A DNA stretch of 64,000 nt from Paenibacillus sp. JNUCC-31 (GCF_014844075.1 NZ_CP062165.1:1240001-1304000), one strand, 5' to 3'; counted from the first letter of the stretch, positions 50,860-59,906 are shown. Numbers and translations: made by a program. The notes: a model not told the origin generated them from the sequence alone.

Positions 50860-51849
50860 TTAAGCCGTCTCATCCTTATTCTGAGGCTCCAGGGCATAGA
50901 CCTGGGTATGTTCATTTTCGGACAAAGTCCAATCCACCGTGCCCGGTTTACGCAATGTCCACATCCAGGCTTGAACCTGCAACGACCTTCTGACCCAAGC
51001 CAGAGAAGCACAGCGCTTCTCGGAGCGGACCGTCAAACCCCAGTGAATCACACGCGCGAGCCACGGGCTCACATACTCATTATGCTTACGTACAGATGGC
51101 AGTTCGTCCCGGAACAACCGCTGCTTTACATCCATCGGCGGTTGTCCGCATGTCCAATAATGAAGCAGTGCCGCCAGGCTGTAGATGTCTGACATCGGTC
51201 CCTGATTGGATTTCTCCGAGTAAAATTCAAGCGGCGAATATCCTGCGGAAGTAAAGATCGCCTGTTTGTCTCCCGTTTGCATGGGCCAGCGAGCTGCCGA
51301 ACCAAAGTCCAGAAGCTTGGGTGTCCCATCCTCCATCACCATAATGTTGGAGGGCTTCACGTCCCGATGGAGAATTCCCTGTTTGTGAATATAGTCCAGT
51401 GTGTCCACGAGCGGAAGCAACGTCTTCGTAATAAAGGCTGCATCCAGCGCGTGATTGCGCTCGTTCAGATATTCCGTCAGGGTCACTCCTGTGCAATATT
51501 CCATCACAAGATAACCCGTGTCATTTGCTTCAAAGTGATCCACATACGGAACAATATGAGGATGATTCAGCGTAGATAACAGATCTCCTTCTACCATGAA
51601 AGCAGCAAGAAGCTCCTGATACTGTCCACCAAATCCTCTCGAAGAACAGAATACCCGCCGTTTGTCTGAGTGACGGGCGGCCAGTCTTTGCGGGAAAAAT
51701 TCCTTGATCGCAACTTTTACACCTGTATTCTTGTCTCTACCTGCATATACGATGGCAAGCTCGCTGCACGCCAGTACTTGTCTTACCTGATATGTATCAT
51801 TCAAAATAACATTGCGTTGCAACGCTATTTTGGAGTTATCTTTTCTCAT
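50860..51849 (-). CDS. Soluble Ser/Thr protein kinase, PpkA-like candidate
   Basis: About 329 residues from the ATG at 51849, which has AGAGGT upstream; an earlier in-frame ATG lacks an RBS. The Hanks-type kinase is complete: VAIKEFFP (catalytic Lys), LVMEYCTGVTL, ILHRDVKPSNIMV (catalytic loop), LLDFGSA, SAGYSPLEFY and DIYSLAALLHYWTCGQPP. No membrane segment or PASTA domain, unlike PrkC. It lies 9 kb from the vWA gene across the sugar operon but on the same strand as the injection operon. The two FHA and two PP2C proteins need a kinase, and this is the only one in the window. Confidence 0.85.
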   Translation of the reverse strand: MRKDNSKIALQRNVILNDTYQVRQVLACSELAIVYAGRDKNTGVKVAIKEFFPQRLAARHSDKRRVFCSSRGFGGQYQELLAAFMVEGDLLSTLNHPHIVPYVDHFEANDTGYLVMEYCTGVTLTEYLNERNHALDAAFITKTLLPLVDTLDYIHKQGILHRDVKPSNIMVMEDGTPKLLDFGSAARWPMQTGDKQAIFTSAGYSPLEFYSEKSNQGPMSDIYSLAALLHYWTCGQPPMDVKQRLFRDELPSVRKHNEYVSPWLARVIHWGLTVRSEKRCASLAWVRRSLQVQAWMWTLRKPGTVDWTLSENEHTQVYALEPQNKDETA

Positions 51850-52148
51850 AACAGACCTCTTTTCAACCTTGTCGATCGGAAGACTTGTCGCATGTTGCAT
51901 CATTCAGTTCCAACCGGACAGGCGTTTCATCGCCAACCATCTATATAAACCAAATGATGCAGATTGAATCACATCCATGCGCACAACATAAAAATGGCTA
52001 TACAATGCAGTATACTAGAGTTATCCCTTATTGAAATCCCCAATCTTAAACGGAACCGGATACACTCATCTACTATTATGACAGACAGGGCGGTTAATTT
52101 GGGTTTATTCTGACTGGTAAAAAATTCCGCCCCATCCTTTACTACTTT

Positions 52149-53018
52149 TTAATAATTCTTCTGTAAAAACTGTTGGATTTCCTCATTCATGTGGATCAAC
52201 ACATCCTGGGACGGGAAATGACCAGTATCATATTTGACTGCTTTTACATTCGAGATAATTTTCTGAGCACGTTCGATTACCTTGTCTGCCGGGAAAAAGA
52301 CATCCTTCTCCCCCACGAGTAATAGAGTTGGTGACGTATAGTTAACCAGCTCTTCCCGCTCTGTTAGCTTGGGCATATCCTGTTCCAGACTGACGTGTTT
52401 GAAGATTTTCCCGATAATTGTTCTATCTATTTCTTTCATACAGCTGCATGACATGGTATCCGCGATCTTTTGCAGAGAAGTTGGAGAAGAAGTCATTCTG
52501 TACGTAACGAGCGGCAGCACGATATCCTGAGCCATTTTGATTTTGGAGCCCATGGCCAATCCAGCGGGTGCTACCAAAACGGAACATGCAATTCGGTCCG
52601 GAATGTAGGTCGCCAGTCTTAGGATGATTCCTCCTCCGAAGGAAGGACCGATAAACGCACTTTTTTCGATCTTGTAGTGGTCCAGCAAGTCAGAAACCCA
52701 CATAGCCAGACTATCAAACCTTGCCGAAATCCGCGTTTCCTCACTGTACCCTGGATGACCGATCGTATCGGGTGCAATAATCCGGTATTCTTTGAATAGC
52801 GAAGTAAACCAGGATAACGTCATCGGATTCACACAATTCCCGCCTTGGAGAATAAATAACGGCTTGCCATGTTCAGGACCGGTTAATAAAACATGCGTCT
52901 GTCCAAAACGTGTCTCTACGTATTCTCGTGTGAAACCTTCGCCCAATTGATCAACATACGCTTCATATTCCTCAAGTATGCTGTTCTTGCCTTCTTCACT
53001 TCTATAAATGGAACTCAT
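52149..53018 (-). CDS. Alpha/beta hydrolase
   Basis: About 289 residues from the ATG at 53018, with AGGAGG five bases upstream. The hydrolase core shows PLFILQGGNC (oxyanion region), IIAPDTIGHPGYS, the nucleophile elbow FIGPSFGGG (GxSxG), VGEKDVFFP (acid) and DTGHFP (His). It resembles YvaM/carboxylesterase-type small hydrolases; substrate unknown. It is monocistronic between the kinase and rnhA. The gap 51904-52148 has no gene. Confidence 0.85.
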   Translation of the reverse strand: MSSIYRSEEGKNSILEEYEAYVDQLGEGFTREYVETRFGQTHVLLTGPEHGKPLFILQGGNCVNPMTLSWFTSLFKEYRIIAPDTIGHPGYSEETRISARFDSLAMWVSDLLDHYKIEKSAFIGPSFGGGIILRLATYIPDRIACSVLVAPAGLAMGSKIKMAQDIVLPLVTYRMTSSPTSLQKIADTMSCSCMKEIDRTIIGKIFKHVSLEQDMPKLTEREELVNYTSPTLLLVGEKDVFFPADKVIERAQKIISNVKAVKYDTGHFPSQDVLIHMNEEIQQFLQKNY

Positions 53019-53084
53019 GTCTGCCTCCTGCAAAGTGTACTCAATTCAACATTTCTATGGACACGATGGTCCATAAAGATAAAA

Positions 53085-53105
53085 GAGCCTGCTGATGACA
53101 GGCTC
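53085..53105 (-). terminator. Terminator after rnhA
   Basis: GAGCCTG and CAGGCTC arms; on the minus strand followed by TTTTATC. It separates rnhA from the hydrolase. Confidence 0.65.
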
Positions 53106-53217
53106 CTCCCGATATGTGTAACGTATCATATTGAACTGATTATAGAATGGAAACTGGAAATTGTAAACATCGTTTCTCATAGAAAATTAATAATGAAGCA
53201 AACGTAGCGAAAAAGGG

Positions 53218-53880
53218 TTATTTCCGGCCGTAATCCGCCTTGATTTCGCCCCATTGTTTAGTCTGCCATTTCAGTACTTTATTGTTGTACGTATGGGTCC
53301 GCAACCACTGCTCGGCTCGGTCAATCATTAACCAGATTTCTTCGGTTGAGGCATCCCGTGCCAGCGTAGTGGATACCGCTTTTTGCTTCAACCATTTCAT
53401 CGCATTGACGGAGTCCGTATAAACCGTTTTGTTACTGCCCTCTTTTTTGAGATGAGCCAGGGCATGTACAATGGCGAGAAATTCACCCAGATTATTCGTG
53501 CCCTTGGCAATCGGTCCAACGGAGAAAATTATCTCCCCCGTGCGCGTGTCCACCCCTTTATACTCCACAGGGCCCGGATTTCCGCGCGTACCTACGTCAA
53601 CAGATATGCTGTCATAGTCAATTTCCGCGGATGTTTCCATGCCTGAGCTTCTTCCGCTGCTGCCAGACTTGGTCTTCGAAGAAGTGCCCGATCCACCGGC
53701 ACCTGTCCCCCAGTTTCCTTTCCATCCGGCACGATATGCCTCTTCGGCAGCAGCTTTCGATTCATACGATTTATATTTTGCTCCGGTAAAATGATCGGTC
53801 TGTGCTTTGCATTCTGCCCATGTGCTGTATACGCCAGGCTGCTTTCCTGCCCAGACGACATAGTATTTCTGTTTGGCCAT
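53218..53880 (-). CDS. rnhA: Ribonuclease H with viroplasmin-type N-terminal domain
   Basis: 220 residues from the ATG at 53880, with AAGGAG upstream. The N-terminus (KQKYYVVWAGKQPGVYSTWAECKAQTDHFTGAKYKSY) is the caulimovirus/viroplasmin RNA-DNA hybrid binding domain. A Ser/Gly linker follows, then RNase HI (about 80-220) with DVGTRGNPGP (first Asp), NNLGEFLAIVHAL (Glu) and YTDSVNAMKWL (Asp). It degrades RNA in RNA-DNA hybrids. Such two-domain RNases H are common in Bacilli. Confidence 0.92.
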   Translation of the reverse strand: MAKQKYYVVWAGKQPGVYSTWAECKAQTDHFTGAKYKSYESKAAAEEAYRAGWKGNWGTGAGGSGTSSKTKSGSSGRSSGMETSAEIDYDSISVDVGTRGNPGPVEYKGVDTRTGEIIFSVGPIAKGTNNLGEFLAIVHALAHLKKEGSNKTVYTDSVNAMKWLKQKAVSTTLARDASTEEIWLMIDRAEQWLRTHTYNNKVLKWQTKQWGEIKADYGRK

Positions 53881-53973
53881 CCTTAACCGCTCCTTCGTTT
53901 GTTGCATTCAATTTCTTATTGTAAACGATCAGGAGGGGGGATTGAAAGAAGCGTGTTTATCTTCTTCCTACAG

Positions 53974-54480
53974 CTAATACCTCAATTTCTTCAACATATC
54001 TAATGCTACTTCCAAAAGCTTGCTTTGGTTATGTGAGATTTGCATTTCAATAAGTTGTTGACACCTAAGGTTCTGTAAATCCGATAACTTATCCATTATT
54101 TGCTCCAGCAACATGAATGACTGCGCGCTCACTTCCAGACTGGAATCACCGATAAATGGAATGATGCTCTCTATATGTACGATGTAATTCAGATTCTCAA
54201 GAGCGTATAGCAATGTGCCTCTGCTTCCTGATGTCTTGGGGTCTGTGATGACTTCAATTAACGGTTCAACTGCTCGATCATCTCCAATGTCCATTAAAGC
54301 GATAGCAATTGTGTTGCGTAGTATGGTGTTGTCCGTAGATTTCAGGAGTTCAATCAAGAAAGCGAATTGCGTTGTATCCTTCTTTTCACCAATATATGCT
54401 ATCTGTTTAATGACCCCTTCCATATCTCCTTGGGAAAGATGCTTTTGTATCATGTTTGTATACATTGTACGTTGTATCAC
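53974..54480 (-). CDS. HEAT-repeat protein
   Basis: About 168 residues. Helical pairs such as ILRNTIAIALMDIGDDRAVEPLIEVITDPKTSGSRGTLLYALENL match HEAT or PBS-lyase repeats, scaffolds for protein contacts. The first codon is GTG, and an ATG five codons on (54465) is an alternative. No partner is suggested by the neighbours. Confidence 0.7.
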   Translation of the reverse strand: MIQRTMYTNMIQKHLSQGDMEGVIKQIAYIGEKKDTTQFAFLIELLKSTDNTILRNTIAIALMDIGDDRAVEPLIEVITDPKTSGSRGTLLYALENLNYIVHIESIIPFIGDSSLEVSAQSFMLLEQIMDKLSDLQNLRCQQLIEMQISHNQSKLLEVALDMLKKLRY

Positions 54481-54680
54481 TCCTCATTTTGTTAGATGAA
54501 AGCTCTCCATAATAATATCGGCCATTTCCTTATTTTAGGATGTAGTATAATGGTCTTATAATGTCGGGACTATTTACCTCATCCACCTCTCTTGTCCTAA
54601 GCCATTTGTATATTCACTTCCAGATCAAGAACAGCCTAAGAAAAACATCATATGACTTGCTACAGAAAGGAATACAGCCA

Positions 54681-55247
54681 ATGGACTGGATATGGAAATC
54701 CATCTTGCTTGTACTGATCGGCATGATTCTGCTGCGGGTTGCTGGACGTAAATCGATCTCGCAGATGAGTGTCGCCGCGACGGTCATCATGATCTCGATC
54801 GGAACGACGATTGTACAGCCTGTCGCGAACCATGAGTTTGGCAAAGCGATCGGATCGGCATCGGTTTTTATCCTCACATTACTTATCGTTGAACAATTAC
54901 AATTAAAATTCAATGGATTTGAAAAGCTGATGAGTGGAAAAGCGAAGGTCGTCGTGGAAGATGGGAAGTTGAATCTACCGAATCTGAAACGTATGCGCTT
55001 TACGGTGGATCAACTGGAGATGCAACTGAGGGAAGAAGGGATTACAAGTTTTGCCGATCTGGAAACAGCCACGATGGAACCAAACGAACAGCTCGGCTAC
55101 GTACTCAAGCGACATGCGCGTCCGGTGACCATAGGTGATCTTGAAGCTCTCCTGAAGAAAGGCACGTGGCCCATGGAGTCCAAGGAACTGTTCCAAGAGG
55201 TTATTCAGGATGAACATTCGCATCCAATCGATTCGAAGATACAGTAA
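54681..55247 (+). CDS. DUF421 membrane protein (YetF/YdfR type)
   Basis: About 188 residues from the ATG at 54681 (AGAAAGGAA upstream); the frame runs to 54561 but the extra part lacks an RBS. Membrane segments WKSILLVLIGMILLRVAGRK, AATVIMISIGTTIV and SASVFILTLLIVEQL are followed by the soluble DUF421 domain (LMSGKAKVVVEDGKLNLPNLKRMRFTVDQLEMQLRE and TMEPNEQLGYVLK). The family is abundant in spore formers, and some members sit in the spore membrane as germination factors. Function here unknown. Confidence 0.88.
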   Translation: MDWIWKSILLVLIGMILLRVAGRKSISQMSVAATVIMISIGTTIVQPVANHEFGKAIGSASVFILTLLIVEQLQLKFNGFEKLMSGKAKVVVEDGKLNLPNLKRMRFTVDQLEMQLREEGITSFADLETATMEPNEQLGYVLKRHARPVTIGDLEALLKKGTWPMESKELFQEVIQDEHSHPIDSKIQ

Positions 55248-55319
55248 ATGTAAATGAAATAGAAAAATATAAAGAAGAGGGCTTAGCGGATTGACCCTTA
55301 TCTACCTCAAATACATCCT

Positions 55320-55357
55320 AAAAAGACACCTGAAGGAATTGGTCAGGTGTCTTTTTA
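55320..55357 (+). terminator. Terminator after the DUF421 gene
   Basis: AAAAAGACACCTGA and TCAGGTGTCTTTTT form a 14-bp stem with a U-tract on either strand. Confidence 0.85.
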
Positions 55358-55359
55358 GG

Positions 55360-55527
55360 TGGAGTAACCTACGATCAGTTCTTCGTCCCTGCTACGGAAG
55401 TTACAATTACTGTAAGCAGTATGCAGAATGATACGTATCAGCTCGATGCACTCAGCCTGTTAAAACGGAAAAATACGTTTGATGGATGCAAGGTAAAGTT
55501 AGTGTGGAACAGCTGATTAAAGCTTTA
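55360..55527 (+). pseudogene. Short protein-coding relic
   Basis: A plus-strand frame without start reads TYDQFFVPATEVTITVSSMQ and continues to LLKRKNTFDGCKVKLVWNS, then a stop. The composition looks like the C-terminus of a secreted or carbohydrate-related protein cut off from its start. No upstream homologue is present. Low confidence. Confidence 0.25.
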
Positions 55528-55550
55528 TAAACCAATATTGAAATCCGGGC

Positions 55551-55579
55551 TTGACATTAGTTTGATAACAAACTATATT
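55551..55579 (+). promoter_or_regulatory. marR promoter with operator in the spacer
   Basis: TTGACA (55551-55556), a 17-base spacer and TATATT (55574-55579) form a consensus sigma-A promoter. The palindrome TAGTTTGATAACAAACTA (55558-55575) fills the spacer. The start codon at 55586 lies where the transcript would begin, implying a leaderless message. The same operator recurs upstream of the hydrolase gene. Confidence 0.75.
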
Positions 55580-55585
55580 ACACAT

Positions 55586-56008
55586 ATGAAAACAAGAGAC
55601 GCTATATCACTCATATCCAAAATTAAAGAGAAGGTCAACCGCTTCATTATATCCGAGATGGCTCAGCAGGGAATTCAGGATCTGGCCACTTCCCATGGGG
55701 ATATTATCTATGCCCTGTACAACAATTCCCGAATGACCATGGCCGAAATCGCCAAAAAAATTGGCAAGGATAAATCCACGGTAACAGCGCTTGTCGACAA
55801 GTTGGTTCGAAACGGTTATGTCGTCAAAGAGCGCGATGCAACAGATTCACGGGTTGTTCATGTGGCCTTGACTGCAAAAGGCGAAGAATTAAAGCCAGTC
55901 TTTGAAGATATTTCGCAGCGCATGCTGAATTCGTTTTATGCGGATGTTACGGAAGGGGAGAAAAAGGAACTGCTCCGGATTTTGATGAAAATTCATGGCA
56001 ACTTCTAA
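55586..56008 (+). CDS. MarR-family transcriptional regulator
   Basis: About 140 residues from the ATG at 55586. The winged HTH is clear: MTMAEIAKKIGKDKSTVTALVDKLVRNGYVVKERDATDSRVVHVALTAKGEEL. Two dimerisation helices lie at the ends. No RBS precedes the ATG. It is most likely an autorepressor acting at the TAGTTTG palindromes in its own promoter and before the next gene, with an organic ligand as inducer. It lies 53 bases upstream of the hydrolase it should control. Confidence 0.9.
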   Translation: MKTRDAISLISKIKEKVNRFIISEMAQQGIQDLATSHGDIIYALYNNSRMTMAEIAKKIGKDKSTVTALVDKLVRNGYVVKERDATDSRVVHVALTAKGEELKPVFEDISQRMLNSFYADVTEGEKKELLRILMKIHGNF

Positions 56009-56023
56009 TTTTTTTTGGACTAA

Positions 56024-56041
56024 TAGTTTGATATAAAACTA
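56024..56041 (+). promoter_or_regulatory. Second MarR operator, upstream of the hydrolase gene
   Basis: TAGTTTGATATAAAACTA, nearly identical to the palindrome in the marR promoter and 20 bases upstream of the hydrolase start (AGGAGG lies in between). Confidence 0.7.
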
Positions 56042-56061
56042 ATATTCAGGAGGTATTTTCT

Positions 56062-56895
56062 ATGATCGACTTCACTCAATTGCTGCCCAAACATAAGGTT
56101 AAAACGTTAGGAGAACATGATCTGTATCTTGAAATATTTGAAGGTGATCTGGTTACCCTCTCGGAAAACCCAATAAAAAGGCCCCACCTCCTGTTTGTTC
56201 ATGGCGCATATACAGGCAGCTGGATGTGGAGCAAGTATATCCCCCACTTCGTTGAACAAGGCTGGACCTGCTACGTCATGAATCTGAGAAGTCATTACAA
56301 AAGCCGGGTAATGGACATGACGAAGATTACGTTTGATAATTACCTGGAGGATATACAGGAAGTTCTGGCGGAGTTCGACGAGCCCCCTGTTCTTATCGGC
56401 TTCAGCATGGGCGGAATACTCAGTCAGAAGATTGCAGAGACGAATGCTTTAACTGGATTGGTCGTCATTGATTCCAGTGTCAGCCAGGAAATTCATCATT
56501 TGATGCCCTATCCCAAGAGTGATCAAATTACACCTGACATCATCATTCCTCCCCCAGCTCGCGAGGAGCAAAGCAGTATCGACGAAACTGCGGAAGACAT
56601 TGCTTTCCAGCGTAAATATCTCCAGATGGAGTCATCGCAGGCATTTCTCACGTTCTCCACGGCATCCGGCTTAAGCGGCGGTGTATCCATCAATGGCGAT
56701 TTAATTACATGTCCAAGTCTGGTCATCAAAGCCGTAGAATCCGATGACGAAGAGCGGAGAGGTCAACTGACGGCAGAACAGCTAGGCGCTGAATATGCAG
56801 GGCTGTGGAATACTACACATACCGGATTGCTGGTTGGCCAGCGATATATGGAGGTTGTGGAGATCATCCTCCAATGGTTGAATCGGGGGAAATAA
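56062..56895 (+). CDS. MarR-controlled alpha/beta hydrolase
   Basis: 277 residues, AGGAGG upstream. Motifs are LLFVHGAYTGSWMW (oxyanion HG), VLIGFSMGGILSQK (GxSxG nucleophile), and a C-terminal NTTHTGLLVGQRY with the likely catalytic His. It resembles lysophospholipase/esterase-type hydrolases. Pairing with an autoregulated MarR suggests a role in degrading a toxic ester or lactone that is also the inducer; that is inference. Confidence 0.85.
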   Translation: MIDFTQLLPKHKVKTLGEHDLYLEIFEGDLVTLSENPIKRPHLLFVHGAYTGSWMWSKYIPHFVEQGWTCYVMNLRSHYKSRVMDMTKITFDNYLEDIQEVLAEFDEPPVLIGFSMGGILSQKIAETNALTGLVVIDSSVSQEIHHLMPYPKSDQITPDIIIPPPAREEQSSIDETAEDIAFQRKYLQMESSQAFLTFSTASGLSGGVSINGDLITCPSLVIKAVESDDEERRGQLTAEQLGAEYAGLWNTTHTGLLVGQRYMEVVEIILQWLNRGK

Positions 56896-57006
56896 AATCA
56901 ACCCTGAGCACAAAAAGCCGCCCATCGTCTAGTAGCAACTCCAATCATACGTTGTGTCTACGATTTGGATTGCAGTTCGAGTCATGGGCGACTTGAATGT
57001 TCTTAT

Positions 57007-58362
57007 TTAGGCGCTTTTCTTTTTGCAAATATACATGACTGCCATAAGAACGAACCACACAGGGGTAACCAATAGCGCTACACGCGTATCCTCAGCCAAT
57101 GCCAGTATCACCAGCACAAATACCAAAAACGCCAGAATCAAGTAGTTGGAAAACGGATACAGCGGCAACCTGAAGCGACTGCGACCCGCCAGTTCCGGTC
57201 GGGTACGGCGGTATCGGAGATGACAGATGACCATGATGCCCCAGACGAAGATGAAGCACACTGTCGACACACTGGTGATTAGCGTAAATACACCCTCTGG
57301 CATGATATAGTTCAGCACAATTGCGATTAGAATAACGATTGTGGAGAAAAACAACGCATTGGAAGGAACCTTCCTGTTATTCAATCGTGTAAACGACTTG
57401 GGTGCGTTGCGATCCTTCGCCATGGAGAACACCATACGACTTGTACTGAAAATGGCGCTGTTACAAGCCGAAGCAGCAGACGTAAGCACCACAAAATTAA
57501 CAATGCCGGCAGCTGCCGCAATACCTACGGCTGCGAACACCTGAACAAATGGACTTTCACTAGGCACAATGGCGTTCCATGGGTAGATGCTCATAATAAT
57601 CAGCAGTGCGCCAACATAAAAGAGCAGTACACGGATGGGAATCTGGTTAATCGCTCTCGGAATAACCTTCTCCGGATTCTCGGTTTCCCCTGCAGTCAGT
57701 CCCACCAGTTCCATGCCTACAAAGGCGAATACAACCATCTGGAATGAAATCAGGAATCCATGCATTCCGTTCGGAAACCATCCCCCATAACTCCACAGAT
57801 TGGTGAAACTCGCAGGACCCTGATCCGTCGTAAACCCTTTGAAGATCATATATAGACCAACAACGATGAGTGCGAGAATGGCTACTACTTTAATCAGAGC
57901 AAACCAGAATTCCATTTCACCAAACAGCTTGACCGTCGCCAGATTCATGATCAGCAAAATGACCAGCGCAATCAATCCGGGCATCCACTGCGGAACGTTC
58001 GGAAACCAGAATTGCGTATACAAACCAACAGCCGTAATGTCAGCCATGGCAATGGAGATCCAGCAGAACCAGTAGGTCCAGCCTGTAATAAATGCCGCCA
58101 TATTTCCCAGGTAATCACGCACAAAATCGACAAAAGAATGATACTGCAGGTTGCTTAGCAACAATTCCCCCAACGCACGCATAATGAGGAATAGCACAAC
58201 CCCTGTAATGATATAGGCCAGCAAAATGGATGGACCTGTCAGTTGTATCGTTTTGCCTGCTCCGAGAAACAGACCTGTACCGATCGCACCTCCAATCGCC
58301 ATCAATTGCACATGCCTGTTCTTCAATCCCCGTGTTAAAGTTTCTTCTTGCATGGTAACCAC
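57007..58362 (-). CDS. Amino-acid permease (CycA/AapA type)
   Basis: About 451 residues, 12 membrane segments. The APC-family N-terminus is typical (RGLKNRHVQLMAIGGAIGTGLFLGAGKTIQLTGPS), followed by FGEMEFWFALIKVVAI and FAFVGMELVGLTAGETENPEKVIPRAINQIPIRVLLFYVGAL. It is the D-serine/D-alanine/glycine transporter group, importing small neutral amino acids by proton symport. A possible long stem (GCCGCCCAT/ATGGGCGAC, about 56920-56995) after the stop may terminate it. Confidence 0.9.
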   Translation of the reverse strand: MVTMQEETLTRGLKNRHVQLMAIGGAIGTGLFLGAGKTIQLTGPSILLAYIITGVVLFLIMRALGELLLSNLQYHSFVDFVRDYLGNMAAFITGWTYWFCWISIAMADITAVGLYTQFWFPNVPQWMPGLIALVILLIMNLATVKLFGEMEFWFALIKVVAILALIVVGLYMIFKGFTTDQGPASFTNLWSYGGWFPNGMHGFLISFQMVVFAFVGMELVGLTAGETENPEKVIPRAINQIPIRVLLFYVGALLIIMSIYPWNAIVPSESPFVQVFAAVGIAAAAGIVNFVVLTSAASACNSAIFSTSRMVFSMAKDRNAPKSFTRLNNRKVPSNALFFSTIVILIAIVLNYIMPEGVFTLITSVSTVCFIFVWGIMVICHLRYRRTRPELAGRSRFRLPLYPFSNYLILAFLVFVLVILALAEDTRVALLVTPVWFVLMAVMYICKKKSA

Positions 58363-58439
58363 TCACTCTCTTTCTGTACATGCTCTCTACGATGCCCAAC
58401 TTGTATACAACTCATCATATAATAATCTGAAGAGAATAC

Positions 58440-58575
58440 CTATCCCTCTTTTAGGATTATGAATGGGAATCTCTTTGCGTGTTTTCTTCAGGGGGCGCAA
58501 ATGCATATGTATTTCGTTTTCGATACAAGGTTGACTTTCTGCATCCCGTTTTTTATGCTGAAAAAAGCAACTCAT
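58440..58575 (-). pseudogene. Fragment duplicated from sigK
   Basis: A minus-strand frame contains CIENEIHMHLRPLKKTRKEI, against [20 protein letters not shown] in SigK. At DNA level, about 55 bases near 58473-58527 match 58960-59014 almost completely (for example GTGTTTTCTTCAG and ATTTCGTTTTCGATACA). Outside this block similarity fades quickly. It is not a gene. The block corresponds to the part of sigK where skin-type elements interrupt the gene in some bacilli, so it might be a recombination scar. Confidence 0.7.
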
Positions 58576-58636
58576 CCGCAGACAAGTCGCTTCCTATACA
58601 CTCTATTTTATCCATACCACCTTGTAACTTGTGATC

Positions 58637-59338
58637 TCATTGCTTCGCCTTATAAAACTCGTGATACAGTTTCATCAGCGCCCTTTTCTCTATCCGTGAT
58701 ACGTAGGAGCGTGAGATGCCAAGTTCCTTGGCAATCTCGCGTTGGGTACGCTCTTCCCCTCCTGCCTCCAGGCCAAATCGGCCAATCACAACTTCCTTCT
58801 CCCGATCATCCAAGATATCGAGATTGCGGTAAATCTTACTTTTTTCAATCTTGAGTTGCACCTTATCTACAACGTCGTCGGCTTCTGTTCCGAGGATATC
58901 AATAAGAGTGATTTCATTGCCCTCTTTGTCCGTTCCTATCGGATCGTGAAGGGATACGTCTTTACGTGTTTTCTTCAGTGAGCGCAAATGCATAAGTATT
59001 TCGTTTTCGATACACCGGGCAGCAAACGTAGCGAGTTTGGTCCCTTTGCCTTGTTGAAAACTTTCGATCGCCTTAATCAAACCAATCGTTCCGATGGAAA
59101 TCAGGTCTTCCTGGTCTTCGCCAGTATTGTCAAATTTCTTGACGATATGCGCAACGAGGCGCAGATTGTGTTCGATAAGCAAATTACGGGAATGTGCATT
59201 GCCTTCAGCCATGAGGCGTAAATGCTTGGCTTCATCATCCTCAGCCAATGGCTGGGGAAATGCATTATTTTTGACATACGAGACGAGTAACGTTAACTCT
59301 TTGATGAACAGGGCAATTGCGGTAAACAATCCGGGCAC
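58637..59338 (-). CDS. sigK: RNA polymerase sporulation sigma factor SigK
   Basis: About 233 residues from a GTG at 59338 with AGGAGGTG six bases upstream. This start gives the standard [31 protein letters not shown] pro-sequence. Sigma-70 region 2 ([39 protein letters not shown]) and region 4 ([42 protein letters not shown]) are complete and uninterrupted. It directs late mother-cell transcription (coat, cortex) after pro-sequence cleavage by SpoIVFB. The gene marks the organism as a spore former. Confidence 0.94.
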   Translation of the reverse strand: MPGLFTAIALFIKELTLLVSYVKNNAFPQPLAEDDEAKHLRLMAEGNAHSRNLLIEHNLRLVAHIVKKFDNTGEDQEDLISIGTIGLIKAIESFQQGKGTKLATFAARCIENEILMHLRSLKKTRKDVSLHDPIGTDKEGNEITLIDILGTEADDVVDKVQLKIEKSKIYRNLDILDDREKEVVIGRFGLEAGGEERTQREIAKELGISRSYVSRIEKRALMKLYHEFYKAKQ

Positions 59339-59468
59339 AGATGACACCTCCTGCAGTTTTACAACGATCTGGCCTGAGCACATGTGGGAACAGGGTCGAT
59401 TTATTGTATGTAGGCAGGGGCCCATAAGTGCACGTACACTTGAAAAAGGAAATGGACTCGTGATGATT

Positions 59469-59648
59469 TCATACACTCACTGAAACGATGGAGCCCACCT
59501 TTTGAAGCAGTAGGAATTCTTTCTCGACACTTTCGATAAAATATTTTTTCTCGCCGAATATAACGACATCACTTTCAGATAATTGAACTTCGCTTTTGAA
59601 ATAGATAAAATTATCCGTTTCTCTGAATGCACCTTTGTAGTAAAACAT
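59469..59648 (-). CDS. Small hypothetical protein upstream of sigK
   Basis: 59 codons, ATG at 59648 with GAGGGGG at good spacing, stop at 59469-59471. The sequence begins [20 protein letters not shown] and alternates hydrophobic and charged residues like a small beta-rich soluble protein. I know no family. It is on the same strand as sigK and ends 130 bases before it. Confidence 0.55.
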   Translation of the reverse strand: MFYYKGAFRETDNFIYFKSEVQLSESDVVIFGEKKYFIESVEKEFLLLQKVGSIVSVSV

Positions 59649-59779
59649 GTCATCGACCCCCTCATAGCCCCAGCCCTCAAGCGAGGCAATAGTGTTAGTG
59701 TTAGCCGTGCTCTTTTTTCTAAAGAACCCAGGACGCCTTATTGGGACACCAAGCCCTTTTTTTCAAACGTAAGGAACAC

Positions 59780-59906
59780 CAGACACGTTATTCCCAAAAA
59801 TTATCATAAAAACGCTACAAACGGACCCCAATTCCGAAATAACGTGTCTCAGATTCCTTAGCCCACTGTAGGCGCTTCAAACCCTTAAATAACGTGTCTC
59901 AGATTC
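59780..59906. repeat. Short repeats in the 59649-60289 gap
   Basis: AAATAACGTGTCTCAGATTC occurs at 59837-59856 and 59887-59906. GACACGTTATT at 59782-59792 is the same core inverted, and a degenerate form (GGACGCCTTATT) lies near 59731. The rest of this 640-base gap holds no gene I can support. Confidence 0.6.

Noticed and set aside
58637-59338. Active skin element in sigK
   Set aside because: sigK is continuous and no recombinase gene is present nearby; only a short duplicate block remains.
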